Shown here one piece after another: positions 54,187-61,086 of a DNA stretch of 64,000 nucleotides. Positions within the stretch are counted from its first letter, which is position 1. Each line of letters opens with the position of its first letter. The notes under the pieces are model-generated. The model was not told the origin of the DNA. It saw only the letters and a list, made by a program, of their open reading frames with translations, and did not search any database. Position numbers and translations under genes: made by a program. Source of the DNA: Nitrospirillum sp034653275 (lineage in GTDB: Bacteria > Pseudomonadota > Alphaproteobacteria > Azospirillales > Azospirillaceae); NCBI RefSeq assembly GCF_034653275.1, contig NZ_JAYEES010000003.1, positions 62,001-126,000 of the forward strand. The letters are read 5' to 3'.

Positions 54187-54362
54187 ACCGAGACGCGACA
54201 TGCGGGTGGTCAATGACCGTCGCATGTCGACACCCGCGCATTTCACCGCGCGGAGCGACCAGCCGGCGGTGTCGCGAACAACACCGGCAGCGGCCCGGTC
54301 CAGTCCTCGAACCCGAAGCCGCCCCTACCCCGACCGAGTCCTTGGGCAAGGCTCACCCCAGC

Positions 54363-54397
54363 GCCGTCGCGATGACGCCGTAAGCCCTCAGATGGAG
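54363..54397 (+). repeat. Copy 1 of a 35-base leader repeat before a structural-type gene
   Basis: 32 of 35 bases match 54906-54940, ending in the same CCTCAGATGGAG ribosome site just before a start codon (54404). It may be a duplicated translation leader or internal promoter. Confidence 0.6.
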
Positions 54398-54403
54398 CCC
54401 TTT

Positions 54404-54883
54404 ATGTCCGGAACCTATCCAACGCCACAATTTAAGGCGTTAACCCTCAGGGAAGATACAGGCGCCACCGACGCCCACCTTCTGGAGTGCAAGAGCGGAG
54501 GAACTGTGGTGGGAGGCCTGGCTTTAGTCGGAGGCGCCTTCTTCGCTGGCGAGTTATCTGACGCCCGTACAAAGGAATTCGAGGGCAATGCCAACGTAGC
54601 CGATATTTTGGCTCAGCTCTGCGCTGTGCCTATTCATATGGGGCGGCGTAGGCAATCGCCGAATACCCCCCTCCGGCCCATGGTGGCCGCACACGAGGTG
54701 CAGGCCCGATCTTTCTTAGCCGGAGCAGTCACCGGCCAAAAGAGCGACATCCAGATGCAACAGGTCGCCTACGGTGGCAGCGCTTGGGGCGTCGCCATGC
54801 TGGCAGGCATACAGGCATTGGCGGCTGAAAATAAGGTTCTGCGCCGCCGGCTGGCAGCCCTTGAAGCGCTGCCCGCTGAGTAA
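54404..54883 (+). CDS. Unknown element protein, possible virion or secreted accessory
   Basis: 159 residues from ATG at 54404 (GGAG at 54394-54397). It begins SGTYPTPQFKALTLREDTGA and contains a Gly-rich hydrophobic stretch (GGTVVGGLALVGGAFFAGEL) and a C-terminal helix ENKVLRRRLAALEALP. The reading from 54200 adds a basic region without homology and is rejected. No function assigned. The same leader precedes the beta-helix gene, suggesting joint control. Confidence 0.6.
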   Translation: MSGTYPTPQFKALTLREDTGATDAHLLECKSGGTVVGGLALVGGAFFAGELSDARTKEFEGNANVADILAQLCAVPIHMGRRRQSPNTPLRPMVAAHEVQARSFLAGAVTGQKSDIQMQQVAYGGSAWGVAMLAGIQALAAENKVLRRRLAALEALPAE

Positions 54884-54905
54884 GGGCAAATCCTATCAAT
54901 CCGAT

Positions 54906-54940
54906 GCCGTCGCGATGACGCCGCAGTCCCTCAGATGGAG
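54906..54940 (+). repeat. Copy 2 of the 35-base leader repeat before the beta-helix gene
   Basis: Matches 54363-54397 at 32 of 35 bases and supplies the GGAG ribosome site 7 bases before the ATG at 54948. Confidence 0.6.
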
Positions 54941-54947
54941 TTTTTCA

Positions 54948-56930
54948 ATGAAGCGCGCTCTGGTCAGTTTGATTATGGGGGCAGCAGTTGCCGCAACCCT
55001 CTTTTCTCCATCGACGCTGGCGCAAACTGGGTGGGCGTCCGGCGCGGGCGCGCTCCAAGCAAAGGTCGGCGGGAGCGATGCGCCGGCTTCAGTCGATGCA
55101 AATGGTTATAACGGGACTGGTTCGGCGTTGGGGGTGACCGCTACCGGCACAACTACAGCAGCCAACTTGGCGGATCGCTTCGCACGCACGATCAATGTCC
55201 TTGATTTCGGCGCTGATCCCGCCGGGATCAACGATAGCACAGCGGCAATTCAGCATGCGATCAACGCCGCCTGCGTGACGCGCACAAAGACTTCACCAGG
55301 GCAAATCTACCTACCGGGCGGCAGCTACAAGACGACTGCCACTATCACCATCGGCTGCGACAACGTCACCGTCGCCGGAGCGGGGCGAAACGTGACGGTG
55401 ATTTACCCGACCAACAACGGTGATGTATTCTACGCCTATAATCCCAGCTGGTCGCCCTCGACGCCGTATTCTTATGGCAAGAATTTCAAGGATTTCCGGA
55501 TTTACCGGGCTGACAACCCTTCCTCTGGTGCTGGCATCCATTTCGAACATGTCGCTATTGGTGGCGCCACGCATGTGGATGTCAGCGGCATGTACGTCGG
55601 TATCGAGATTGAGAGCAGCATCAGCCTGAATTTTGATGACATTACCCCAGGAGGCATCAACACCGTTTCGGGATCTCGGCTTTGGTGGGTCCATCGCTCA
55701 AGCGCCACCGACACCAATCCCTCTGAGAACTTCATAAGCAATACGAACTCGCGGGCTGGTTCGGCTGGGGGTTACACGTACGGAATTCTCATCCAGGACA
55801 CTGATGGCTTCAACATGGCCAACTACCATGTCGGTTTCACCTCAGGTCCGGCGCTCATGGTTCGGCCGGAATACACTTCGGATGTGATCTTCGGCCTGAC
55901 GTTCTCCAACGGCGGTTTCGACACGGCTCAGTACTGCATCTATTCGACCGGCCTGGCCGGCGAGACGGGCGGCCGCAGTTCGTGGAATTTCGACGGCGTG
56001 TTGTGCGAGCTATCCAGCCTGGATGGCTTCTACAACGACGATCCAAATCTGAAGTACGTCACGGCGGTGGGTTCGCAGTTTTTTCTGAACGGGCGCCATG
56101 GCATCAATGTCTCCGCCGGTACTGGCTACAAGTTCACCGGCTCATATTTCATCGACAATAACCTCCTGAATGCTAGCGGCAACCATGTTGTCTTGAGCAA
56201 CACTGCAGCCGACATCAACTTGGACGCCGCCAGCTTCGTGCGGAACGGCAGTCCCTACGCGGTCGGCTACAACGTAGCCATCTCTGGTTCCGCCGATCAG
56301 ATCAGCATCAAAAATGCCAAGTACGCCGGTGCCGGCACCGCCGACCTGAGCAACACATCGTCTGGTGGTAATATCTACTACTCCACCATCTATACCGACA
56401 AATCGAGCGCACCCAATAACCCCGGCCCTACAACTCCAATCGCCAATGGCACCGCGCTGTGCAACATCTCCGGTTCCGTCGCCGCACCGGGAAGCTGCAC
56501 CGCGACCCAAATGGCCCAGTTCATGGGGTTAAGCTATCCCGGCGGCAACCCGTCCGGTCACTCCTCTCTTATTGGCGACGGCGGCCACTTCCTAAACTTC
56601 GCCGGCTCCTACTACGGCTTCAACCTCTACTACAATGGTGGATGGAAATACGCCGACAGCAACGGGTACGGCGCCATTTGGGGACAGGATAGTAGCGGCA
56701 ACCTTTGCATGAGCTACGCCCCATCAGGCACTGCTGGCGGCACGCCCTCTAGCGTCACTGCGGGCACCTGCCTCAATTATGGCGGGGCGAGTATCCGTCT
56801 ACCGACCTCCACCACGCCCTCTAGTTCGTCCGCCGCTTGTGCAGCCGGCTCGCTCTATTGGGACAGCAACTACCTCTACGTCTGCACCGCGACGAACACA
56901 TGGAAGCGGTCTGCTTTGGGGTCATTTTGA
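54948..56930 (+). CDS. Secreted beta-helix (pectate-lyase-superfamily) protein, tailspike-like
   Basis: 660 residues. Signal peptide MKRALVSLIMGAAVAATLFSPSTLAQT, then the Pectate_lyase_3 start INVLDFGADPAGINDSTAAIQHAINAAC and YLPGGSYKTTATITI, followed by repeated beta-strand turns (IHFEHVAIGGATHVDVSGMYVGIEIESS, SGNHVVLSNTAADINLDAASF). The C-terminal 200 residues have Gly/Ser-rich repeats and two short Cys-containing blocks. Phage tailspikes share this fold but lack signal peptides, so this may be an exported polysaccharide-degrading enzyme carried as cargo. No catalytic residues are assigned. Confidence 0.8.
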   Translation: MKRALVSLIMGAAVAATLFSPSTLAQTGWASGAGALQAKVGGSDAPASVDANGYNGTGSALGVTATGTTTAANLADRFARTINVLDFGADPAGINDSTAAIQHAINAACVTRTKTSPGQIYLPGGSYKTTATITIGCDNVTVAGAGRNVTVIYPTNNGDVFYAYNPSWSPSTPYSYGKNFKDFRIYRADNPSSGAGIHFEHVAIGGATHVDVSGMYVGIEIESSISLNFDDITPGGINTVSGSRLWWVHRSSATDTNPSENFISNTNSRAGSAGGYTYGILIQDTDGFNMANYHVGFTSGPALMVRPEYTSDVIFGLTFSNGGFDTAQYCIYSTGLAGETGGRSSWNFDGVLCELSSLDGFYNDDPNLKYVTAVGSQFFLNGRHGINVSAGTGYKFTGSYFIDNNLLNASGNHVVLSNTAADINLDAASFVRNGSPYAVGYNVAISGSADQISIKNAKYAGAGTADLSNTSSGGNIYYSTIYTDKSSAPNNPGPTTPIANGTALCNISGSVAAPGSCTATQMAQFMGLSYPGGNPSGHSSLIGDGGHFLNFAGSYYGFNLYYNGGWKYADSNGYGAIWGQDSSGNLCMSYAPSGTAGGTPSSVTAGTCLNYGGASIRLPTSTTPSSSSAACAAGSLYWDSNYLYVCTATNTWKRSALGSF

Positions 56931-57302
56931 TCCTGCGGGATTGGCCGAGTGCTGCATCAAGACCGCCCGCTGAACGGGGCCGCCGCCATAGCGAAGGCGG
57001 CCCCGGCCCCTCCCGCCGGCGGTCATGAGCGGCAAAGCGGGAGGCCATCAAGGGCATGAAGCCGGAACTGCTGCGGCGCGTCCGCGCCACGTCGAGCGCT
57101 CGCGGGCGCAGATTATCACCTGTGGCACCGCGTGCGTATCCCTGGTGAAAACCCCGGACCGCGCCGAGGGCAACCGCCGCCAGCGCCGGGCCACTTGAAC
57201 CGAAGGCCCAAGTTGGACCTTCATCCCCTCTTTCGGCGGACCATTCCTGGAAACGGGGAATTGGGGGCAAAGACTTCTGCCGGCAAACTGAGGGGAACTC
57301 CC
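56931..57302. other. Gene-free stretch with a hairpin
   Basis: 372 bases. GGGGCCGCC at 56976-56984 and GGCGGCCCC at 56996-57004 form a perfect 9-base hairpin soon after the beta-helix stop, probably its terminator, though without a T-run. The remainder shows short open frames (one of 31 codons from 57056) that I do not support as genes. Confidence 0.5.
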
Positions 57303-57560
57303 TTAGTTGCGGACTTGAATCGCAGTCATCGGCTCGAAGCAGAAATCATAATGATCGAAATCCAGCCTGAGATTGACCATCTCAGCAATAGCGCGTGCCT
57401 GATCGCGCTCGAGCGGATATGTGAGTGCCCCCTCGGGGTCGGTATCATCTACACCGGCAATCTTTGCCACTTCATCAAATTTTAAGTCAGCGATGTTGTA
57501 GGCAATTTCCGCGCGGCCCGTTCCGAGATTGTAGCCCACAAGCTGGTGATGTACTCGCAT
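57303..57560 (-). CDS. Probable immunity protein for the E3-type ribonuclease
   Basis: 85 residues from ATG at 57560, one base after the toxin stop, with GGAG at the right distance. The opening HHQLVGYNLGTGRAEIAYNIADLKFDEVAKIAGVDD and the acidic C-terminal part (RLDFDHYDFCFEP) resemble the DUF7683-type small proteins and have the size of colicin E3 immunity proteins (about 85). Its acidity would suit binding to the basic toxin surface. Assignment rests mainly on position and size; the family match is moderate. Confidence 0.6.
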   Translation of the reverse strand: MRVHHQLVGYNLGTGRAEIAYNIADLKFDEVAKIAGVDDTDPEGALTYPLERDQARAIAEMVNLRLDFDHYDFCFEPMTAIQVRN

Positions 57561-57561
57561 C

Positions 57562-57837
57562 TCATGGCTCCACTGTACGTGTGCGATCAGGCCCATTGAG
57601 TATTTTCCCCGTCCGAGGGTCGAATTCACCCTGGTGTTCGCCCCTCAGATTATACGCTTCAACGGTCCCGTGTTGGCTGTCCCACTCGTATAGCCGTTTC
57701 CCGTCCGTCCATCGTCTCCTCAATCCTGCGCCGGCAACCCGCGTCTTGCTCCGAATCTGCCAGACACCTGGAAACCCAGGGAGGCTTGGCGGCGGCGGCA
57801 CGTGCTCAGCTAGAGGAATGCCCCCAGAATATGGCAT
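57562..57837 (-). CDS. Orphan colicin E3/cloacin-type 16S rRNA ribonuclease domain
   Basis: 91 residues, just the cytotoxic domain with no translocation or receptor-binding regions. RWTDGKRLYEWDSQHGTVEAY and GEFDPRTGKILNGPDRTR align with colicin E3; catalytic Asp53, His56, Glu60 and Arg87 correspond to E3 Asp510, His513, Glu517 and Arg545. E3 cuts 16S rRNA near the decoding site. Upstream in frame a stop comes only four codons before the ATG, so this is a cut-off tip, either a free intracellular toxin of an addiction pair or a leftover of a polymorphic toxin. The immunity gene follows immediately. Confidence 0.82.
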   Translation of the reverse strand: MPYSGGIPLAEHVPPPPSLPGFPGVWQIRSKTRVAGAGLRRRWTDGKRLYEWDSQHGTVEAYNLRGEHQGEFDPRTGKILNGPDRTRTVEP

Positions 57838-58157
57838 CTTTAAGCCTGTTCAATTTAGGGTCAAGATCCATGGAATCCCTCCCCAAACTGAAGCACAACT
57901 TATAATCGATGTAACGGAAAATAATTAAAATCGTCTTACCTAGGACTCCGCACGATAAGCCGAGGGAATGGGGGCTGCCCAAAATTGAGCACTCCTCCTG
58001 ACCTACAGGGGTATCGCTTTAACCGACACCCTCGGCAAAGGGTCTATGGTGAACATAGACCCCAGTCTTGGTTCCCTAAATCCGGGGAGCGCAAAAGCGA
58101 CACCATGCCGCTTTTGAAAGAAAACTTCTCGGTGGCGTGAATCTTGGTGGGGATACC
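57838..58157. other. Gene-free stretch with two inverted repeats
   Basis: GGGTCTATG/CATAGACCC (58040-58062, 5-base loop) and CAAAAGCG/CGCTTTTG (58092-58116, 9-base loop) are perfect dyads. Neither ends in a clear T-run. They may be transcript ends, protein sites or part of a structured RNA between the two minus-strand modules. Confidence 0.4.
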
Positions 58158-58613
58158 TTACGCCGCTTCGGCGGCGTGCCAGTCGCCGTCGCGTTCCTCA
58201 AAGGTCTCGATGCCGTGCTGCTGTCCATCGATCTCCGTCAGGAGTTCGGATATCCGTCGTGCGGTCTCATCGCCGGCACGGTTCAGGGCATAGTAGAGCC
58301 GCAGGACGCGGTCTTGGCCCGCGGGGATCGGCGTGTTGGGTCGCCCTTCCCAACGAGCCACCGCCGGGCGGGATGAGCCCACAATTGCTGCGATCCCGCT
58401 CTGGGAAAGGTGCAGCATAGACCGAAGGAAGCGTACCTCCTGACCCCGGAGACGATCGGGGGAAAGGATGATGGCGCGGGCAATGACTTCGTGCAGCTCA
58501 TCCATCTTCTCGATGGAGAAGCCCTTGCCATATTCGGTGTCATGGATCGTGTAGCCGTTGCGCAGATACACGTAGTCCAGCCCACACTGGGTGTAGTGAA
58601 ATCCGTCGCTCAT
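58158..58613 (-). CDS. HTH antitoxin, MqsA/XRE type
   Basis: 151 residues. The N-terminal segment FHYTQCGLDYVYLRNGYTIHDTEYGKGFSI is the region found in HTH antitoxins that accompany DUF4258 toxins, and LSQSGIAAIVGSSRPAVARWEG is the DNA-binding HTH. It follows the toxin gene in GTGA/ATG contact: a GTG at 58619 overlaps the toxin stop, the ATG at 58613 is preferred. It should neutralise the toxin and repress the promoter. Confidence 0.82.
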   Translation of the reverse strand: MSDGFHYTQCGLDYVYLRNGYTIHDTEYGKGFSIEKMDELHEVIARAIILSPDRLRGQEVRFLRSMLHLSQSGIAAIVGSSRPAVARWEGRPNTPIPAGQDRVLRLYYALNRAGDETARRISELLTEIDGQQHGIETFEERDGDWHAAEAA

Positions 58614-58615
58614 GA

Positions 58616-58972
58616 TCACTTATCCATCCATTCCACGGTAACTACAAATAGGCTCTTGCTTGGTGGCCTGAATATGACGGTGACCACACCGGCATTCCGG
58701 CCACCAGGCATCCTCAGTTGGACCAGGGCTTTCCAGTCAACGCCGTTCGCGCATAGGACAGGAATCCCAATCACACTGCCAGAAGCCAGGATGCGAAGCG
58801 CGTCGTTGGCGGTGATAGACCGCTGCTCGACGCGCTCGAACGCATGGTCTCCGAAGATGACCGATGAGGCGTCCGAAACGCGCTCCCTGATCACCTTCTG
58901 AGCTTCATCTTCGCGCAAGCCATTCCAACGGATTGGCCGGATGATCTTTGGGTCTTGTTCGTTCTTCGTCAT
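58616..58972 (-). CDS. DUF4258/RelE-like putative toxin
   Basis: 118 residues. The pattern FGDHAFERVEQRSITANDALRIL and GVVTVIFRPPSKSLFVVTVEW is that of DUF4258-type proteins, a RelE-fold toxin group, which act as ribosome-associated or free RNases in studied relatives. It is the first gene of the pair and a dyad operator lies just upstream. The GTG at 58975 is an alternative start. Confidence 0.78.
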   Translation of the reverse strand: MTKNEQDPKIIRPIRWNGLREDEAQKVIRERVSDASSVIFGDHAFERVEQRSITANDALRILASGSVIGIPVLCANGVDWKALVQLRMPGGRNAGVVTVIFRPPSKSLFVVTVEWMDK

Positions 58973-58997
58973 CACTGGCCGCCCGGCGCCACCTTAT

Positions 58998-59012
58998 GTA
59001 TCGATATGATAC
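58998..59012 (-). promoter_or_regulatory. Dyad operator for the toxin-antitoxin pair
   Basis: GTATC-GATAT-GATAC is a perfect dyad 26 bases upstream of the toxin start. On the minus strand TTGACC at 59026-59031 lies ahead as a possible -35, so the dyad would cover the -10 region. Autoregulation by the antitoxin is expected. Confidence 0.5.
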
Positions 59013-59189
59013 GTTCTCATGATGGGTCAACCCCCCATCATCCTTATGGCTATGATGGCGCTGGGCGCGTGGCATTCGTGCAACGCCGATGTATTGGGTC
59101 GCGAGCTTCCATGCAGGGTCGCCCGGGGTGGGCAATTTGGGAGCACCGATACCCTGTCAGCTTTTATGGAAGCCAAGCTCATATCGCCC

Positions 59190-59432
59190 TCACTCTTCTT
59201 GGCCTGAAACGGCCTTGCGTAACCTCACCCCAGCCCCAGCCCCATTCTCAGGGATGAACTCCACGCCGGCGGCTTCCAGGGCGGTGCGGATAGCGAACAG
59301 GGTCGCAGGCTTTAGCTCTTCGCCGCGCTCGAACCTGGAGATCGTCTGCGTTGAGACGTCAGCCGCTTCAGCTAGTTCGCGAACCCCTAAGCCTAGCGCC
59401 ACCCGCGCCATGCGACATTGAACCGGGATCAT
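59190..59432 (-). CDS. XRE-family repressor of the element
   Basis: 80 residues: CRMARVALGLGVRELAEAADVSTQTISRFERGEELKPATLFAIRTALEAAGVEFIPENG, a compact HTH_3 phage-type repressor without a cleavage domain. It is divergent from the gene at 59571, and two GTTGTGA sites sit in the shared promoter. It likely represses itself and the plus-strand pair. Confidence 0.82.
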   Translation of the reverse strand: MIPVQCRMARVALGLGVRELAEAADVSTQTISRFERGEELKPATLFAIRTALEAAGVEFIPENGAGAGVRLRKAVSGQEE

Positions 59433-59434
59433 AT

Positions 59435-59485
59435 TCACAACCCTGTTGTGATTTCCATTGACGGAAAATGTTAACAGTGTTGTGA
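59435..59485. promoter_or_regulatory. Two operators and a promoter between the repressor and the plus-strand pair
   Basis: TCACAAC-CCT-GTTGTGA at 59435-59451 is a perfect dyad; AAC-AGT-GTTGTGA within 59469-59485 keeps one perfect half with the same spacing. Between them TTGACG at 59458-59463 is 17 bases before TGTGAT, a plausible plus-strand promoter overlapping the second site. Binding by the adjacent XRE protein is likely. Confidence 0.6.
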
Positions 59486-59570
59486 TTGAGGGGCAATAGA
59501 AACGGCCGAGTGAAGTGTTTGCACAACCCCGCTCGGCCTGACCACCATCACCCTGGTTAGGAGGGCAGCA

Positions 59571-60104
59571 ATGGCTGTTTCCCAGAATACCCGAGCTTTG
59601 CCTGAAAAAACTGCATCTTCGCAGCAAATGGAGCCGCGCGGCACGACCCGCCGCGCCTTGTTGCCGGCCTTGGCTGCGGCAGCGGTAGCCGTATCCGCCA
59701 CGAGCACGGTGATGGCCGCGCCGGACGTTCAGCTAACCCATGAAGCAGACGCCGCGCTGCTGGACGCTTGGAACCGCCACGCACGCGCCTACCGTGCTTG
59801 GCGGGCCCTTCCCGACCACGAGACGGACACCCGCAGTGAGTCCGCTGCGGCTGCGGCAATCTGGGAAGCATCGGAAGCCGCTCTGGGCGAATTCGAGGCG
59901 CTCACTCCGTATACGACCGCCGGATTTGCGCTGAAGCTCAGATGGATGTTTCTGGACTTATGTTGTTTGGCCTCCGTTGAACGGTACGTCTACGACGGTG
60001 AGCCGGTGGATTTGGCGCAGATAAAGGCTGATAGCCATGATCAACATCTTATTGCGCTAACGTTTCTGAGCATGATCGAGCAATGCGAAGGGAGGACGGC
60101 ATGA
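59571..60104 (+). CDS. Unknown protein, paralogue of the next gene
   Basis: 177 residues, AGGAGGG directly upstream. The N-terminus has a Tat/Sec-like TTRRALLPALAAAAVAVSATSTVMAA stretch. The core LLDAWNRHARAYRAWRALP and TTAGFALKLRWMF repeats in the next gene (VDLWNRYLQAYRDYDACP and TPPGFALKLRHFL). No family recognised. It is the first gene of an operon controlled from the GTTGTGA promoter. Confidence 0.7.
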   Translation: MAVSQNTRALPEKTASSQQMEPRGTTRRALLPALAAAAVAVSATSTVMAAPDVQLTHEADAALLDAWNRHARAYRAWRALPDHETDTRSESAAAAAIWEASEAALGEFEALTPYTTAGFALKLRWMFLDLCCLASVERYVYDGEPVDLAQIKADSHDQHLIALTFLSMIEQCEGRTA

Positions 60105-60499
60105 GCACGGCAAATGCTAATGACACGCATTTGGTCGATCTATGGAACCGCTATCTTCAGGCATACCGGGATTATGACGCCTGCCCAAATGCTTGGGAAA
60201 ATCCGGACGACCACACGCCTGAGGAAACCACCCTCTACCTGCAAATGGACGGGTTGGAGCGGGAATTTGAACATACGCCGGCGACTACCCCGCCCGGCTT
60301 CGCCCTGAAACTCCGACATTTCCTTCGCCGTGGCGTGTCCCGTCCGTGGATTACCGATTGGGTAATCTACGGCAAGCCCATGCGGCTGGACAACGAACGG
60401 GCGGACATGGAGCGCCGGAAGATGGATTACGGCAGTGACTTCGAGGTGACACAGATGGCGCTGGACCTCATAAGGCAATGCGAACAAAAGGCAACATAG
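60101..60499 (+). CDS. Unknown protein, paralogue of the preceding gene
   Basis: 132 residues without a signal segment, overlapping the previous stop in ATGA. Shares the LWNRYLQAYRDYDACPNAW and GFALKLRHFLRRG patterns and ends MALDLIRQCEQ, matching FLSMIEQCE of the first protein. The two look like a cytoplasmic/exported version of one fold. Function unknown. A GC hairpin (GGGCGGC at 60510, GCCGCCC at 60525) follows the stop. Confidence 0.7.
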   Translation: MSTANANDTHLVDLWNRYLQAYRDYDACPNAWENPDDHTPEETTLYLQMDGLEREFEHTPATTPPGFALKLRHFLRRGVSRPWITDWVIYGKPMRLDNERADMERRKMDYGSDFEVTQMALDLIRQCEQKAT

Positions 60500-60659
60500 G
60501 CATTGGGCGGGGCGGCTCGCAAGGGCCGCCCTTACCCGTGGATAACCTTCAGGCAGGGCTGGGACGTTTGGCTCCCAGGTTACCCCTCCTTCATTCCAGA
60601 TAGAGCCCTCCCTTGGTAAGGGAGAGGTCGAGATTCGTGTCTGCAGACAATAACGCTTA

Positions 60660-60713
60660 TGCGGACACAACCTGGATTTAGAACGGTCCCGATTTCGGAC
60701 ATGGTGCGGACAC
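60660..60713. repeat. Right pair of TGCGGACAC arm-type motifs
   Basis: TGCGGACAC at 60660-60668 and 60705-60713, matching the two left-end copies. Same orientation, spacing wider. Supports these as the inner edges of the attachment region. Confidence 0.6.
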
Positions 60714-60753
60714 GGGCTTTTGGTGAGTTCTTCACCCAAGCCGATCAACAGCT

Positions 60754-60779
60754 AACCCTTTGATTTTGCAGGGTTTTTT
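60754..60779 (+). terminator. Plus-strand terminator at the right end of the element
   Basis: AACCCT and AGGGTT pair around a 10-base loop, followed by TTTT. It lies directly before the tRNA and would stop plus-strand element transcripts from running antisense into it. Confidence 0.6.
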
Positions 60780-60834
60780 GGTGCCCCCGGTCGGACTCGA
60801 ACCAACACGACCTTGCGGCCAACAGATTTTGAGT
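60779..60834. repeat. attR: right copy of the 56-base direct repeat
   Basis: Identical to 45064-45119. Here it forms the 3' part of a complete tRNA-Leu, so the element supplies or preserves the gene's end. Confidence 0.9.
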
Positions 60835-60864
60835 TTGCCGCGTCTACCATTTCGCCACGGAGGC
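60779..60864 (-). tRNA. tRNA-Leu (anticodon CAA), CCA end encoded
   Basis: Minus strand, 86 bases with CCA. Acceptor GCCTCCG pairs with CGGGGGC (one G-U), D-arm GGCGAAATGGTAGACGC, anticodon loop CTCAAAA giving CAA, long variable arm TGGCCGCAAGGTCG, T-arm with GTTCGAGTC. The anticodon stem has an A-C clash (GCAAA against TCTGT); a C at 60835 instead of T would repair it. The gene is the integration target. Confidence 0.9.
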
Positions 60865-60890
60865 ACCGGGCGCTTTCAAGCGTGCGGCGG

Positions 60891-60918
60891 ATCATAGCGA
60901 TAGAAAGCCGGGGGTCAA
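60891..60918 (-). promoter_or_regulatory. Promoter of tRNA-Leu
   Basis: On the minus strand TTGACC, 16-base spacer, TATGAT, ending 27 bases before the tRNA. Both boxes match the sigma-70 consensus well and the spacing to the tRNA is normal. Confidence 0.65.
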
Positions 60919-61086
60919 GCGCCGCATGAGGCCGGCGGATCATGCGCAGGCCACGCGGTTGACACGCGGCGAGGCGGGGGCGGCGGTTGCGGGCGCGGTG
61001 CGCACCTGATAGACGGGTAGCGCCCGGCCCCGCCGCCCTTTGGCCTGTCGCCACAGGGAATGGGGCCCCGCTGTCGGAGATGCCCG

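Larger units (their letters stand above)
45064..60834. mobile_element. Integrated element (prophage-derived or satellite-like) in tRNA-Leu
   Basis: About 15.8 kb bounded by identical 56-base direct repeats that copy the 3' part of a tRNA-Leu gene. A tyrosine integrase lies next to the left end and integrase-arm-like motifs occur near both ends. Contents: integrase, AT-rich unknown gene, AlpA-like DNA-binding protein, small genes, RuvC-like resolvase, RepA-like ATPase with downstream repeats, candidate small and clear large terminase, beta-helix protein, E3-type toxin with immunity, a toxin-antitoxin pair and a repressor. No portal, major capsid, protease, tail or lysis gene is recognised, so it is either a deleted prophage or a satellite that uses another phage's capsid. 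Confidence 0.88.

Noticed and set aside
57425..57928. 167-codon plus-strand open frame across the E3 toxin region
   Set aside because: Antisense to the toxin and immunity genes, with no recognisable features.
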